Shown here one piece after another: positions 39,114-48,621 of a stretch of DNA of 64,000 nt. The notes below the pieces were generated by a model. The model saw only the letters and a list, made by a program, of their open reading frames with translations. It made no database searches and was not told where the DNA came from. Each line of letters begins with the position of its first letter. Within the stretch, counting starts at the first letter, position 1. Source of the stretch: Klebsiella sp. BIGb0407 (GTDB lineage Bacteria; Pseudomonadota; Gammaproteobacteria; Enterobacterales; Enterobacteriaceae); NCBI RefSeq assembly GCF_024807845.1, contig NZ_JANUEQ010000005.1:124001-188000 (forward strand), read 5' to 3'. The translations under genes were made by a program, and so were the position numbers.

Positions 39114-39553
39114 TCCTACGCTGTAGCTATTTAATCAAGTCAGCGTACATAAATGTTTGAATAAAAATAAAACTCATTCTCTTTATGATCTTGCTGAGTA
39201 GCGATGTAGTAGTCAAGCACTTGTATGCTGTAGTTACATCGTTTTTTAGCTAAAAACCCTTCGTGCTATATAATTTGATTTATATGTTTAACTATATGAA
39301 TTATATGTATTTAATGACCATTTTCCCGCAAAAAAAATAAGGTTTATTTTAGTGGAATTACTGTAGTTTATTTATAAATATTTCATTTACTACTACAAAC
39401 GCCAGTGATTGAATGATTCTCAATTACATGTCTGGCAGCGTTTATGGTGCTAAAATACGCATAACGGTATGCCAGGCTGGCAGGGTAGTCAGCAGGATAA
39501 ACCTGCTTTCTTCTCATTTCTGGGCAGGGTATTTTTTGCGGAATAAATATCAG
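39114..39553. promoter_or_regulatory. Divergent siderophore promoter region with Fur-like sites
   Basis: Two Fur-like stretches are visible. One at 39163-39181 (complement reads GAGAATGAGTTTTATT) is near the leftward ATPase gene. One at 39407-39425 (GATTGAATGATTCTCAATT) is before the receptor gene. Both keep the AATGA/TCATT-like core with several mismatches. Iron repression of both transcripts would be expected. The second site overlaps an upstream in-frame ATG at 39413, which argues against that start. Confidence 0.45.
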
Positions 39554-41716
39554 ATGGCAAAGTTAACTCCTTATTTTTCTGGGATGAAAGGGCGGGCATT
39601 ATTCTCCGCTCTGTTTTTAGGTGTCACCGTCATACCCGCTGTTAATGCAGCGGAAAAAGAACAAAAATCAGCGAAAGAAGCGGATACAATTACGGTTGTT
39701 GCTAATGGAGCGAGTGCCGATCAGGCAGTGACCTCTGGCTATCAGCCGCTTAAATCATCTACCGCGACGCTGACGACTATGCCACTGCTCGATATTCCGC
39801 AAGTGGTTAATACGGTCAGTGATAAAGTCCTGGAAGACCAGCATTCGACCACACTTGATGAAGCTTTATATAACGTCAGTAATGTGGTGCAAACCAATAC
39901 CCTGGGTGCAACTCAGGATGCATTTGTTCGTCGTGGTTTTGGTTCAAACCGCGATGGTTCAGTGATGACCAACGGTTTAAAAACGGTACTGCCACGCAGT
40001 TTCAACGCGGCAACCTCCCGGGTTGAAGTACTCAAAGGCCCGGCCTCTACTTTGTACGGCATTCTTGACCCCGGCGGTTTGATTAACGTTGTGACTAAAC
40101 GTCCTGAACGAGAGTTCGGTGGTTCTCTGTCTGCGACGTCAACCAGCTTTGGTGGCGGAAGCGGTAAGTTTGATGTCACGGGTCCTATAGCCGACACCCC
40201 GTTGGCTTATCGGATTATTGGCGAATATCAGGATGAGGATTACTGGCGCAGCTTTGGAATAAAACGGAGCACCTTTATTTCCCCGTCTGTGACATGGTTT
40301 GGGGAAAATAGCACCGTTAATGTGCTCTATATGCATCGTGATTATAAATCGCCGTTCGATCGCGGCACTATTTTCGATACCGAAACCGGTCAGCCGGTTA
40401 ATGTCGACAGGAAAACACGCTTTGATGAGAAATTTAATATCACCGAGGGTGAGTCTGATTTAGTCCAGCTGAATAGCGAATATCGTATTAACACCGCCTG
40501 GACGGCAAAGTTTGACTATAGCTATAGCCAGGATAAATATAACGATAATCAGGCCAGAGTCATGGCCTATGATGCTAAAACCGGTGATTTAACCCGTCGT
40601 GTGGATGCGACACAAGGCTCAACCCAGCGTATGCATGCCACGCGTGCTGATTTACAAGGTAATGTACTGATTGGTGGGTTTTATAATGAGATCCTGACGG
40701 GTATTTCATATGAGAACTATGACTTACTTCGTACCGATATGATCCGCTGTAAGAACGTGAAAGGGTTCAATATCTATAATCCGGTCTATGGCACTCTGGG
40801 GGAATGTACCAGTGTTTCTGACTCCGACAGTGACCAGACGATTAAACAAGAGAGTTACTCTGCTTATGTGCAAGATGCGCTCTATCTGACCGATCAGTGG
40901 ATTGCCGTTGCCGGGATGCGCTATCAGTACTATACCGAATATGCGGGAAAAGGCCGTCCATTCAGGACTAATACTGACAGTACCGATAGGCAGTGGGTAC
41001 CAAAATTTGGTTTAGTCTACAAACTGACGCCAAATGTTTCGTTGTTCGGTAACGTTTCACGCTCCTTTATGCCGCAATACTCGATAGCTAATTATATCGG
41101 TGCTCTACCGCCAGAGACTTCTACTGCTTATGAAGTTGGCGCGAAATTTGATTTGTTCGACGGTATTACGGCCAACTTATCACTGTTTGATATTGATAAG
41201 CGTAATGTGCTTTATAACGAAACTATTGGTGGTGAAACGGTGGCAAAAACTGCAGGTCGGGTCCGCTCCCAGGGGGTGGAATTCGATGTCGCAGGTGCAT
41301 TAACCACGAATACTAATATCATTGCCAGCTATGGTTATACAGCTGCGAAAGTCACTGAGGACCCTGACTACAAAGGAAAACCTCTGCCAAATGTTCCGCG
41401 TCATACCGGCTCTGTATTCCTGACTTATGATATTCAGAATGCCTTTATGGGGAATACCTTGACGCTGGGTGGCGGTGGTCATGGTGTCAGTCGCCGTTCT
41501 GGTAATAATAATGCATCCTATTATTTACCAGGATATTTTGTTGCCGATGCATTTGCTGCTTACAAAATGAAGCTGCAATATCCGGTCACATTACAGGTTA
41601 ATGTCAAAAATCTTTTTGATAAAACTTATTACACCTCATCGATTGCCAGTAATAATCTGTCCAATCAAATTGGCGATCCGCGTGAAGTACAGCTTACGAT
41701 GAAAATGGATTTCTGA
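39554..41716 (+). CDS. TonB-dependent siderophore receptor (ferrichrome/ferrioxamine type)
   Basis: A 720-residue outer-membrane receptor. From the chosen ATG the N-terminus has a signal peptide ending near VNAAEK. A TonB box ADTITVVA follows, then a plug starting MPLLDIPQVVNTVSDKVLEDQ, with VRRGFGSNRDGSVMTNGL and GPASTLYGILDPGGLINVVTKRP. The barrel ends REVQLTMKMDF, with the terminal phenylalanine. It belongs to the FhuA/FoxA/FcuA-like group, which favours a hydroxamate siderophore. An in-frame ATG at 39413 would add 47 residues before the signal peptide and would overlap a Fur-like site, so I reject it. The divergent ABC operon is its natural partner. Confidence 0.9.
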   Translation: MAKLTPYFSGMKGRALFSALFLGVTVIPAVNAAEKEQKSAKEADTITVVANGASADQAVTSGYQPLKSSTATLTTMPLLDIPQVVNTVSDKVLEDQHSTTLDEALYNVSNVVQTNTLGATQDAFVRRGFGSNRDGSVMTNGLKTVLPRSFNAATSRVEVLKGPASTLYGILDPGGLINVVTKRPEREFGGSLSATSTSFGGGSGKFDVTGPIADTPLAYRIIGEYQDEDYWRSFGIKRSTFISPSVTWFGENSTVNVLYMHRDYKSPFDRGTIFDTETGQPVNVDRKTRFDEKFNITEGESDLVQLNSEYRINTAWTAKFDYSYSQDKYNDNQARVMAYDAKTGDLTRRVDATQGSTQRMHATRADLQGNVLIGGFYNEILTGISYENYDLLRTDMIRCKNVKGFNIYNPVYGTLGECTSVSDSDSDQTIKQESYSAYVQDALYLTDQWIAVAGMRYQYYTEYAGKGRPFRTNTDSTDRQWVPKFGLVYKLTPNVSLFGNVSRSFMPQYSIANYIGALPPETSTAYEVGAKFDLFDGITANLSLFDIDKRNVLYNETIGGETVAKTAGRVRSQGVEFDVAGALTTNTNIIASYGYTAAKVTEDPDYKGKPLPNVPRHTGSVFLTYDIQNAFMGNTLTLGGGGHGVSRRSGNNNASYYLPGYFVADAFAAYKMKLQYPVTLQVNVKNLFDKTYYTSSIASNNLSNQIGDPREVQLTMKMDF

Positions 41717-41750
41717 TATATCGGGGAGAATAACGAAGGATAGTAGATAA

Positions 41751-41787
41751 GCCTCCCCACCTGCTGGTGGGGTACTGATGGGGAGGC
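41751..41787. terminator. Hairpin between the receptor gene and the DUF4822 gene
   Basis: GCCTCCCCA (41751-41759) and TGGGGAGGC (41779-41787) pair; an alternative inner pairing of CCCCAC with GTGGGG also exists. It lies between converging genes and may terminate both directions, although U-runs are short. Confidence 0.6.
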
Positions 41788-41794
41788 TATTGGA

Positions 41795-42277
41795 TTATTT
41801 TTTTACTTCGTGAACGATATCAAAGTACTTTGATTTATCATCCTGAGATGGATAAATACGGTAAGTATACTCATCAGGAGTTACGGTGATATTTTCAACG
41901 ACACGGGTAAAGAGTACATCACCCTTATCATTTTTTGCAGTCAGTGAACGGGTTTTGCCTTCAGAATCAAAAGACCAGTCACCTTGCATTTTCGGTGCGC
42001 CTTCAAGCGTTGTCATTTTGAAGGTTCCGTTCGGATAATACTCGGCGAGGCCAAAGTAGTTAGCGACCTGCTCATTTTTAGGTGAGACGTCTTTTTTATC
42101 CTGGTCCAGCGCTTTCGTTGTTACCCATACTTTATCAATCATTACGGCTTCGTAATCATTGACCTTTTTCTCAGCGGCGGTCGTTGCAGCAGCGCTTGCT
42201 GTGGTAGCAGCCTGAGCGGTAAAAGCCATCATAGACGAAAGGGTAATTACTGCTGCCATAAGAGGTTTCAGTTTCAT
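41795..42277 (-). CDS. Periplasmic DUF4822 protein
   Basis: A 160-residue protein with a signal peptide ending near AFTAQAATT. The mature region (KVWVTTKALDQDKKDV to YFDIVHEVKK) is beta-rich and matches the DUF4822 pattern of a small lipocalin-like barrel. The annotated start is the ATG at 42277. A longer frame from 42295 places the ribosome site GGAG inside the coding sequence, so it is not used. The gene converges with the siderophore receptor gene. Function is unknown, and a link with iron uptake is only positional. Confidence 0.8.
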   Translation of the reverse strand: MKLKPLMAAVITLSSMMAFTAQAATTASAAATTAAEKKVNDYEAVMIDKVWVTTKALDQDKKDVSPKNEQVANYFGLAEYYPNGTFKMTTLEGAPKMQGDWSFDSEGKTRSLTAKNDKGDVLFTRVVENITVTPDEYTYRIYPSQDDKSKYFDIVHEVKK

Positions 42278-42658
42278 AAATACTCCGTTATTCAATCATA
42301 TTATGTGAAGTAAAAATTATGCTTTTTATGGAGCAGAGTGGTAAGCGAACACTGAGGTTTTGCTATTCATCATCAGTTACACAATTAACATGTGTGACTA
42401 AGCCAGAGATTTAATACTAGCTTGGAATCTGTTTTTATAAAACATAACTTACACATTATAATATAAAAATACATAAGCTTAAGTTATGTAAATAATGTAA
42501 CTCAATAGGTGTTTAAATGTAACCTATAATATATTTGAATTTATCTATAAAATTTAAATGAAGTGATGTTTTTTTGTGGTGATATGCGTGGTTTTAAATT
42601 CTGTGAGAATCATTCCGGTTAACGATAGAAGATATCGTTAACCGGAAGAGTATTGAGC
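42278..42658. other. Intergenic region with a strong hairpin
   Basis: 381 bp of AT-rich sequence without a gene. Near its right end a perfect 15-bp stem with a 5-nt loop (arms 42613-42627 and 42633-42647, TTCCGGTTAACGATA and its complement) lies 12 bases after the stop of the coiled-coil gene. It probably terminates or protects that mRNA, although no U-run follows. Confidence 0.6.
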
Positions 42659-45600
42659 TTATGGATGCATCTCAAAAGTCAGAGAAATAATTTCATCCCC
42701 TTTAACTTCTGGCGGTATTTCATCATATAAGTTCTCAACTTTGCCATAAATGGTAACCATGCCACCTTTACCACCTGAGCTGATAATTTTTTTCATGAAA
42801 GGATCAGTTTCATTATTATACTGAATACGTGAATTCATTGTATTCAGTATTGGTTTTCCATTGAGCTTTTTCTCATAAACGTTGAATAATACAACATCAC
42901 CTTGAGTATATTTCCCTTTGCCTTTTTTATCGACTACGAAATATGAACCATTTGATAGCATCTCAGCATTTTTATTCTTTATTTTATCTTTTAATTTATC
43001 TTCAACGACACGTATTTTTGATGTGAATTGCTCATTGAGATTGCTGACAATTTTTTCTACCTCGCCGGTTTTTATTTTCAGCTGATTACGATAAGCATCG
43101 CTAAAGCCTAAAGCGAGTGAATCAGGATTAATTTTGATATTATTTGAGGCCATTTTGTTTGCCTCAAACAAGGCTTGATTCAGATAAAACACCCCCAGTG
43201 CATAAGAGTTTCTATCCGTTGTATCTTTTATATTAACTTTTTTATCATTTAATGACAGGCTATCAATCGTTGCTTGTAATTTTTTACTCTCTTCATTTAA
43301 TTTAGTAATCGATTCGTTCAGTTTCTTCTGTTCAGCTGTCAGTTCGGTATTCTTTTTATTCAGAGCTGTAACTGTCTCTTTCTCGCTCACTTGCTGCTGA
43401 GTATTCAACTGTTTCAGACCGGCTATTTCAGCTATCAGGGCTTTAGCTGCCTCATCCTGTTTTTTCTGCTCGGCAGTCGCTGTTGTAGTCAGGTCGCTAT
43501 TCTTTTTATTAAGGGCGGCGAGCTGCTCTGAAAGCGCCCGGGTATCTTCATCCAGTTTTTTCTGTACAGCGGTAGCTGCTATTGTCAGATCCGTATTTTT
43601 CTTATTCAGAGTTGCAGCCGTTTCTTTTCCATCAGTCTGTAACTGCGTGTTCTGCTGTTTCAGGTTAGCAATTTCAGCGGTCAGTGCTTTGGCGGCATCG
43701 TCCTGCTTTTTCTGAGCGGCGGCAGCGGTTGCCAGCTGATCGATATTCTTTTTATTGAGCGCGGCTACTTGTTCGGAAAGCGCTCTGGCATTTTCATCCA
43801 GCGTTTTTTGTGTTGCTGCGGTGAGGTCTGCGTTCTGCTTTTTCAGGCTGGCGATTTCAGCGGTCAGCGCTTTGGCCGCCTGATCCTGCTTTTGCTGAGC
43901 GGCGGCAGCGGTAGCCAGCTGGTCGGCATTCTTCTTATTCAGAGCCGCCACGGTTTCTTTCTCACCGGCCTGCAACTGCGTATTCTGCTGTTTCAGATTA
44001 GCGATTTCGGCGGTCAGTGCTTTGGCGGCATCGTCCTGTTTTCTCTGAGCTGTATTAGCGGAGGTCATTGCAGCAGTCAGCTCAGCATTCTTCTTATTCA
44101 GAGCCGCCACGGTTTCTTTCTCAACGGCCTGCAACTGCGTATTCTGCTGTTTCAGATTAGCGATTTCAGCGGTCAGTGCTTTGGCGGCATCGTCCTGCTT
44201 TTTCTGAGCTGCGGCAGCGGTTGCCAGCTGATCGATATTCTTTTTATTGAGCGCGGCTACTTGTTCGGAAAGCGCTCTGGCATTTTCATCCAGCGTTTTC
44301 TGTGTCGCCGCGGTGAGATCTGCGTTCTGCTTTTTCAGGCTGGCGATTTCAGCGGTCAGCGCTTTGGCAGCATCGTCCTGTTTCTGCTGTGCTGCGGTGG
44401 CGGTCGCCACAGCGGCAGTCAGGTCAGCATTTTTCTTGTTCAGAGCAGCAACGGACTCTTTTTCACCGGCTTGCAACTGCGTATTCAGCTGTTTCAGATC
44501 AGCAATTTCAGCAGCCAGTGCCTTGGCGGCATCATCCTGTTTCTGCTGTGCTGCGGTAGCCGCGGCAATCAGGTCGGCATTCTTCTTATTCAGAGCCGCA
44601 GCCGTTTCTTTTCCATCAGTCTGTAACTGCGTGTTCTGCTGTTTCAGGTCAGCAATTTCAGCAGCCAGAGCCTTGGCGGCATCGTCCTGTTTTTTCTGTG
44701 CGGCAGCAGAGGTAGCCAGCTGGTCGATATTCTTTTTATTTAGCGCTGCAACTTGTTCGGAAAGCGCTCTGGCATTTTCATCCAGCGTTTTTTGTGTTGC
44801 TGCGGTGAGGTCTGCGTTCTGCTTTTTCAGGCTGGCGATTTCAGCGGTCAGCGCTTTGGCCGCCTGATCCTGCTTTTGCTGAGCGGCGGCAGCGGTAGCC
44901 AACTGGTCGGCATTCTTCTTATTCAGAGCCGCCACGGTTTCTTTCTCACCGGCCTGCAACTGCGTATTCTGCTGTTTCAGATTAGCGATTTCGGCGGTCA
45001 GTGCTTTGGCGGCATCGTCCTGTTTTCTCTGAGCTGTATTAGCGGAGGTCATTGCAGCAGTCAGCTCAGCATTCTTCTTATTCAGAGCCGCCACGGTTTC
45101 TTTCTCAACGGCCTGCAACTGCGTATTCTGCTGTTTCAGATTAGCGATTTCAGCGGTCAGTGCTTTGGCGGCATCGTCCTGCTTTTTCTGAGCGGCAGCG
45201 GCGGTAGTCAGGTCAGCATTTTTCTTGTTCAGAGCAGCAACGGACTCTTTTTCACCGGCTTGCAACTGCGTATTCAGCTGTTTCAGATCAGCAATTTCAG
45301 CAGCCAGTGCCTTGGCGGCATCATCCTGTTTCTGCTGTGCTGCGGTAGCCGCGGCAATCAGGTCGGCATTCTTCTTATTCAGAGCCGCAGCCGTTTCTTT
45401 TCCATCAGTCTGTAACTGCGTGTTCTGCTGTTTCAGGTCAGCAATTTCAGCAGCCAGAGCCTTGGCGGCATCGTCCTGTTTTTTCTGTGCGGCAGCAGAG
45501 GTAGCCAGCTGGTCGATATTCTTTTTATTTAGCGCTGCAACTTGTTCGGAAAGCGCTCTGGCATTTTCATCCAGCGTTTTCTGTGTCGCCGCGGTGAGAT

Positions 45601-48196
45601 CTGCGTTCTGCTTTTTCAGGCTGGCGATTTCAGCGGTCAGCGCTTTGGCAGCATCGTCCTGCTTTTTCTGAGCGGCGGTAGCGGTAGCCAGCTGGTCGAT
45701 ATTCTTTTTATTCAATGCGGCGACTTGTTCAGAAAGGGTTCTGGCATTCTCATCCAGCGTTTTCTGTGTCGCCGCGGTGAGATCTGCATTCTGCTTTTTC
45801 AGGCTGGTGATTTCAGCGGTCAGCGCTTTGGCAGCATCGTCCTGTTTCTGCTGTGCTACGGTGGCGGTCGCCACAGCGGCAGTCAGGTCAGCATTTTTCT
45901 TGTTCAGAGCAGCAACGGACTCTTTTTCACCGGCTTGCAACTGCGTATTCAGCTGTTTCAGATCAGCAATTTCAGCAGCTAGTGCCTTGGCGGCATCATC
46001 CTGCTTCTGCTGTGCTGCGGTAGCCGCGGTAATCAGGTCGGCATTTTTCTTATTCAGAGCAGCGACGGACTCTTTTTCACCGGCCTGCAATTGCGTGTTC
46101 TGCTGTTTCAGGTCAGCAATTTCAGTGGCCAGAGCCTTGGCGGCATCGTCCTGCTTTTTCTGAGCGGCGGTAGTGGTAGCCAGCTGGTCGATATTCTTTT
46201 TATTCAACGCGGCGACTTGTTCAGAAAGGGTTCTGGCATTCTCATCCAGCGTTTTCTGTGTCGCCGCGGTGAGATCTGCGTTCTGCTTTTTCAGGCTGGC
46301 GATTTCAGCGGTCAGCGCTTTGGCAGCATCGTCCTGTTTCTGCTGTGCTGCGGTGGCGGTCGCCACAGCGGCAGTCAGGTCAGCATTTTTCTTGTTCAGA
46401 GCAGCAACGGACTCTTTTTCACCGGCTTGCAACTGCGTATTCAGCTGTTTCAGATCAGCAATTTCAGCAGCCAGTGCCTTGGCGGCATCATCCTGTTTCT
46501 GCTGTGCTGCGGTGGCGGTCGCTACAGCGGCAGTCAGGTCAGCATTTTTCTTGTTCAGAGCAGCAACGGACTCTTTTTCACCAGTCTGTAACTGAGCATT
46601 CTGTTGTTTCAGACTAACGATTTCAGAAGCCAGGATGGTGGTCGCATCATTCTGTACTTTTTGCTCAGCTGCAGCAGCGCTTGCTTGTTCTGCATTCTGC
46701 TGTTTCAGGCTGGCAATCTCAGCGGCCAGCGCTTTAGCGGCGTCATCCTGCTTTTTCTGAGCTGCTGTCGCGGCAGTCGCAGCAGCAGTCAGGTCAGCAT
46801 TCTTCTTATTCAGAGCAACAACGGATTCTTTCTCACCGGCCTGCAACTGCGCGTTTTGCTGCTTCAGGCTGGCAATCTCAGCAGTCAGCGCTTTAGCGGC
46901 ATCGTCCTGCTTTTTCTGAGCGGCGGTAGCTGACGTCACGGCAGCAGTCAGGTCAGCATTCTTCTTGTTCAGGGCGACAACAGATTCTTTCTCACCGGCC
47001 TGCAACTGCGCGTTTTGCTGCTTCAGGCTGGCGATTTCAGCGGCCAGCGTTTTAGCGGCGTCATCCTGCTTTTTCTGAGCTGCTGTCGCGGCAGCAGTCA
47101 GGTCAGCATTCTTTTTGGTCAGAGCAACAACAGATTCTTTCTCACCGGCCTGCAACTGCGCGTTTTGCTGCTTCAGGCTGGCGATTTCAGCGGCCAACGC
47201 TTTGGCGGCGTCATCCTGCTTTTTCTGAGCGGCGGTAGCTGACGTCACGGCAGCAGTCAGGTCAGCATTCTTCTTATTCAGAGCAACAACGGATTCTTTC
47301 TCACCGGCCTGCAACTGTGCGTTTTGCTGCTTCAGACTGGCAATCTCAGCGGTCAGCGCTTTGGCGGCATCATCCTGCTTTTTCTGAGCGGCGGTAGCTG
47401 ACGTCACGGCAGCAGTCAGGTCAGCATTCTTCTTATTCAGAGCAACAACGGATTCTTTCTCACCGGCCTGCAACTGTGCGTTTTGCTGCTTCAGGCTGGC
47501 AATCTCAGCGGTCAGCGCTTTGGCGGCATCGTCCTGCTTTTTCTGAGCAGCTGTCGCGGCAGTTGCAGCAGCAGTCAGGTCAGCATTCTTCTTATTCAGA
47601 GCGACAACAGATTCTTTCTCACCGGCCTGCAACTGTGCGTTTTGCTGCTTGAGACTGGCAATTTGAGCTGAAAGTGTTCGAGTCGTTTCATCCAGTGCTT
47701 TCTGTGCGGCTGTCAGAGAGGTGGTAAGTTCAGCATTCTTTTGATTAAGTACACTGGTATCCTGGCCACCGCTTTGTTGCTGCAGACTCACTATTTGAGC
47801 TGAGAGTGTGCGGATAGTCTCATCGAGCTTTTTCTGTGCCGCCGCCGCCGCCGCTGTAAGTTCAGCATTCTGTTTTCTCAGGGCATTGGCGGTATTTTTT
47901 TCGTTAAGCTGTTGCTGTTTTAACGTGGCGATTTGAGCTGAAAGTCTACGCGTCGTTTCTTCCAGTTTCTGCTGTGCGGCGGCTGCCGCAAGCTGGGAAT
48001 TACTCTGATATGTTTTCGTTCCACTCGCCTCTTGGTTAAGAGGGTGCTGTTTCACTTCCAGTTTTGATATGTCGTCAAGAAAGCCCTCGCTATTAGCGAT
48101 AGCTATATTTGGAACAATCAGGGAACAAAAAAAAAGTGCCTTAACACTTCTTTTTAAAGCAAAATGGCGGAATGGAATTCCAACAGGTTTCATCAT
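42659..48196 (-). CDS. Giant exported coiled-coil protein with a C-terminal Mip/FkpA-like region
   Basis: A 1,845-residue protein. Residues 1-35 are a signal peptide (ALFFCSLIVPNIAIANS). Residues about 65-1640 are a continuous alanine-, lysine- and glutamine-rich coiled coil built from roughly 50- to 53-residue units (core AEIASLKQQNAQLQAGEKES). These alternate with a second unit type (core DLTAATQKTLDENA). Residues 1661-1725 (SYALGVFYLNQALFEANKM to FSDAYRNQLKI) resemble the N-terminal dimerisation domain of Mip/FkpA FKBP isomerases. The last 90 residues (YFVVDKKGKGKYTQGDVVLFNVYEK) look like a diverged FKBP fold. The start overlaps the lipoprotein stop (ATGA). A periplasmic spacer or tether is inferred; isomerase activity is doubtful. 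Confidence 0.8.
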   Translation of the reverse strand: MMKPVGIPFRHFALKRSVKALFFCSLIVPNIAIANSEGFLDDISKLEVKQHPLNQEASGTKTYQSNSQLAAAAAQQKLEETTRRLSAQIATLKQQQLNEKNTANALRKQNAELTAAAAAAQKKLDETIRTLSAQIVSLQQQSGGQDTSVLNQKNAELTTSLTAAQKALDETTRTLSAQIASLKQQNAQLQAGEKESVVALNKKNADLTAAATAATAAQKKQDDAAKALTAEIASLKQQNAQLQAGEKESVVALNKKNADLTAAVTSATAAQKKQDDAAKALTAEIASLKQQNAQLQAGEKESVVALNKKNADLTAAVTSATAAQKKQDDAAKALAAEIASLKQQNAQLQAGEKESVVALTKKNADLTAAATAAQKKQDDAAKTLAAEIASLKQQNAQLQAGEKESVVALNKKNADLTAAVTSATAAQKKQDDAAKALTAEIASLKQQNAQLQAGEKESVVALNKKNADLTAAATAATAAQKKQDDAAKALAAEIASLKQQNAEQASAAAAEQKVQNDATTILASEIVSLKQQNAQLQTGEKESVAALNKKNADLTAAVATATAAQQKQDDAAKALAAEIADLKQLNTQLQAGEKESVAALNKKNADLTAAVATATAAQQKQDDAAKALTAEIASLKKQNADLTAATQKTLDENARTLSEQVAALNKKNIDQLATTTAAQKKQDDAAKALATEIADLKQQNTQLQAGEKESVAALNKKNADLITAATAAQQKQDDAAKALAAEIADLKQLNTQLQAGEKESVAALNKKNADLTAAVATATVAQQKQDDAAKALTAEITSLKKQNADLTAATQKTLDENARTLSEQVAALNKKNIDQLATATAAQKKQDDAAKALTAEIASLKKQNADLTAATQKTLDENARALSEQVAALNKKNIDQLATSAAAQKKQDDAAKALAAEIADLKQQNTQLQTDGKETAAALNKKNADLIAAATAAQQKQDDAAKALAAEIADLKQLNTQLQAGEKESVAALNKKNADLTTAAAAQKKQDDAAKALTAEIANLKQQNTQLQAVEKETVAALNKKNAELTAAMTSANTAQRKQDDAAKALTAEIANLKQQNTQLQAGEKETVAALNKKNADQLATAAAAQQKQDQAAKALTAEIASLKKQNADLTAATQKTLDENARALSEQVAALNKKNIDQLATSAAAQKKQDDAAKALAAEIADLKQQNTQLQTDGKETAAALNKKNADLIAAATAAQQKQDDAAKALAAEIADLKQLNTQLQAGEKESVAALNKKNADLTAAVATATAAQQKQDDAAKALTAEIASLKKQNADLTAATQKTLDENARALSEQVAALNKKNIDQLATAAAAQKKQDDAAKALTAEIANLKQQNTQLQAVEKETVAALNKKNAELTAAMTSANTAQRKQDDAAKALTAEIANLKQQNTQLQAGEKETVAALNKKNADQLATAAAAQQKQDQAAKALTAEIASLKKQNADLTAATQKTLDENARALSEQVAALNKKNIDQLATAAAAQKKQDDAAKALTAEIANLKQQNTQLQTDGKETAATLNKKNTDLTIAATAVQKKLDEDTRALSEQLAALNKKNSDLTTTATAEQKKQDEAAKALIAEIAGLKQLNTQQQVSEKETVTALNKKNTELTAEQKKLNESITKLNEESKKLQATIDSLSLNDKKVNIKDTTDRNSYALGVFYLNQALFEANKMASNNIKINPDSLALGFSDAYRNQLKIKTGEVEKIVSNLNEQFTSKIRVVEDKLKDKIKNKNAEMLSNGSYFVVDKKGKGKYTQGDVVLFNVYEKKLNGKPILNTMNSRIQYNNETDPFMKKIISSGGKGGMVTIYGKVENLYDEIPPEVKGDEIISLTFEMHP
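43769..45710. repeat. Approximately 984-bp higher-order tandem repeat inside the coiled-coil gene
   Basis: Blocks starting at 43769 and 44753 carry the same sequence at the same offset for several hundred bases, giving a period near 984 bp (328 codons). Within each block are shorter units of about 150-159 bp. Near identity, including silent positions, indicates recent duplication or gene conversion. The end given is approximate. The whole repeat region of the gene extends to about 47990. Confidence 0.75.
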
Positions 48197-48621
48197 GAAT
48201 TACCGTTTATCATTGAGTTCTGCTTGATTTTATATTTAAACGCATCAATCAGTTGTTGAGATATATCATTACATTTATTATTAATCTCATATTCAAACAG
48301 TGGCGCGATAGTCGCTTTCACATTTTCAGATGTTTCGCTAGATAATGATGCATAAAGCTTCGCATCGTTAATTAAAATATATAGTTCATTGTAATTTTTT
48401 TGATATTTCTTATCTAATTTAATTAACGTACCTGCATCATTAAGGCACCTTTGCAACGCAGTTAACTGTGCTGTTTGCACTGGCTGAGAAGCTTGAACTG
48501 GCTGATTATTTTGAACGGGTTTGCTTTTATTCGCAGAATCATCTGTTTTCTTAACATTAGCACAGCCCTGAACTAAAAAAAGAGAAGCGCAAATTAATGC
48601 TAACGTGGTGTTTTTTTTCAT
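48193..48621 (-). CDS. Small lipoprotein encoded upstream of the coiled-coil protein
   Basis: A 142-residue lipoprotein. The signal peptide MKKNTTLALICASLFLVQGC carries the lipobox L-V-Q-G-C. A proline/glutamine-rich linker (SKPVQNNQPVQASQPVQTAQ) follows, then a helical domain with two cysteines (LQRCLNDAG and INNKCNDIS) that could form a disulfide. I place the start at the ATG at 48621, which has GGA six bases upstream; an upstream in-frame start would put 43 non-signal residues first. It overlaps the giant gene by four bases, so the two are translationally coupled and probably interact. The family is not recognised. Confidence 0.75.
   Translation of the reverse strand: MKKNTTLALICASLFLVQGCANVKKTDDSANKSKPVQNNQPVQASQPVQTAQLTALQRCLNDAGTLIKLDKKYQKNYNELYILINDAKLYASLSSETSENVKATIAPLFEYEINNKCNDISQQLIDAFKYKIKQNSMINGNS

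Noticed and set aside
43769-47671. Many long rightward frames opposite the coiled-coil gene
   Set aside because: They come from repeated low-complexity codons read on the other strand, lack ribosome sites, and give cysteine/leucine-rich strings repeated with the same period. The leftward frame has a signal peptide and recognisable C-terminal region.
43300-47990. CRISPR-like regular repeats
   Set aside because: The repeats are 150-159 bp coding units in one frame without unique spacers, so they are protein repeats.
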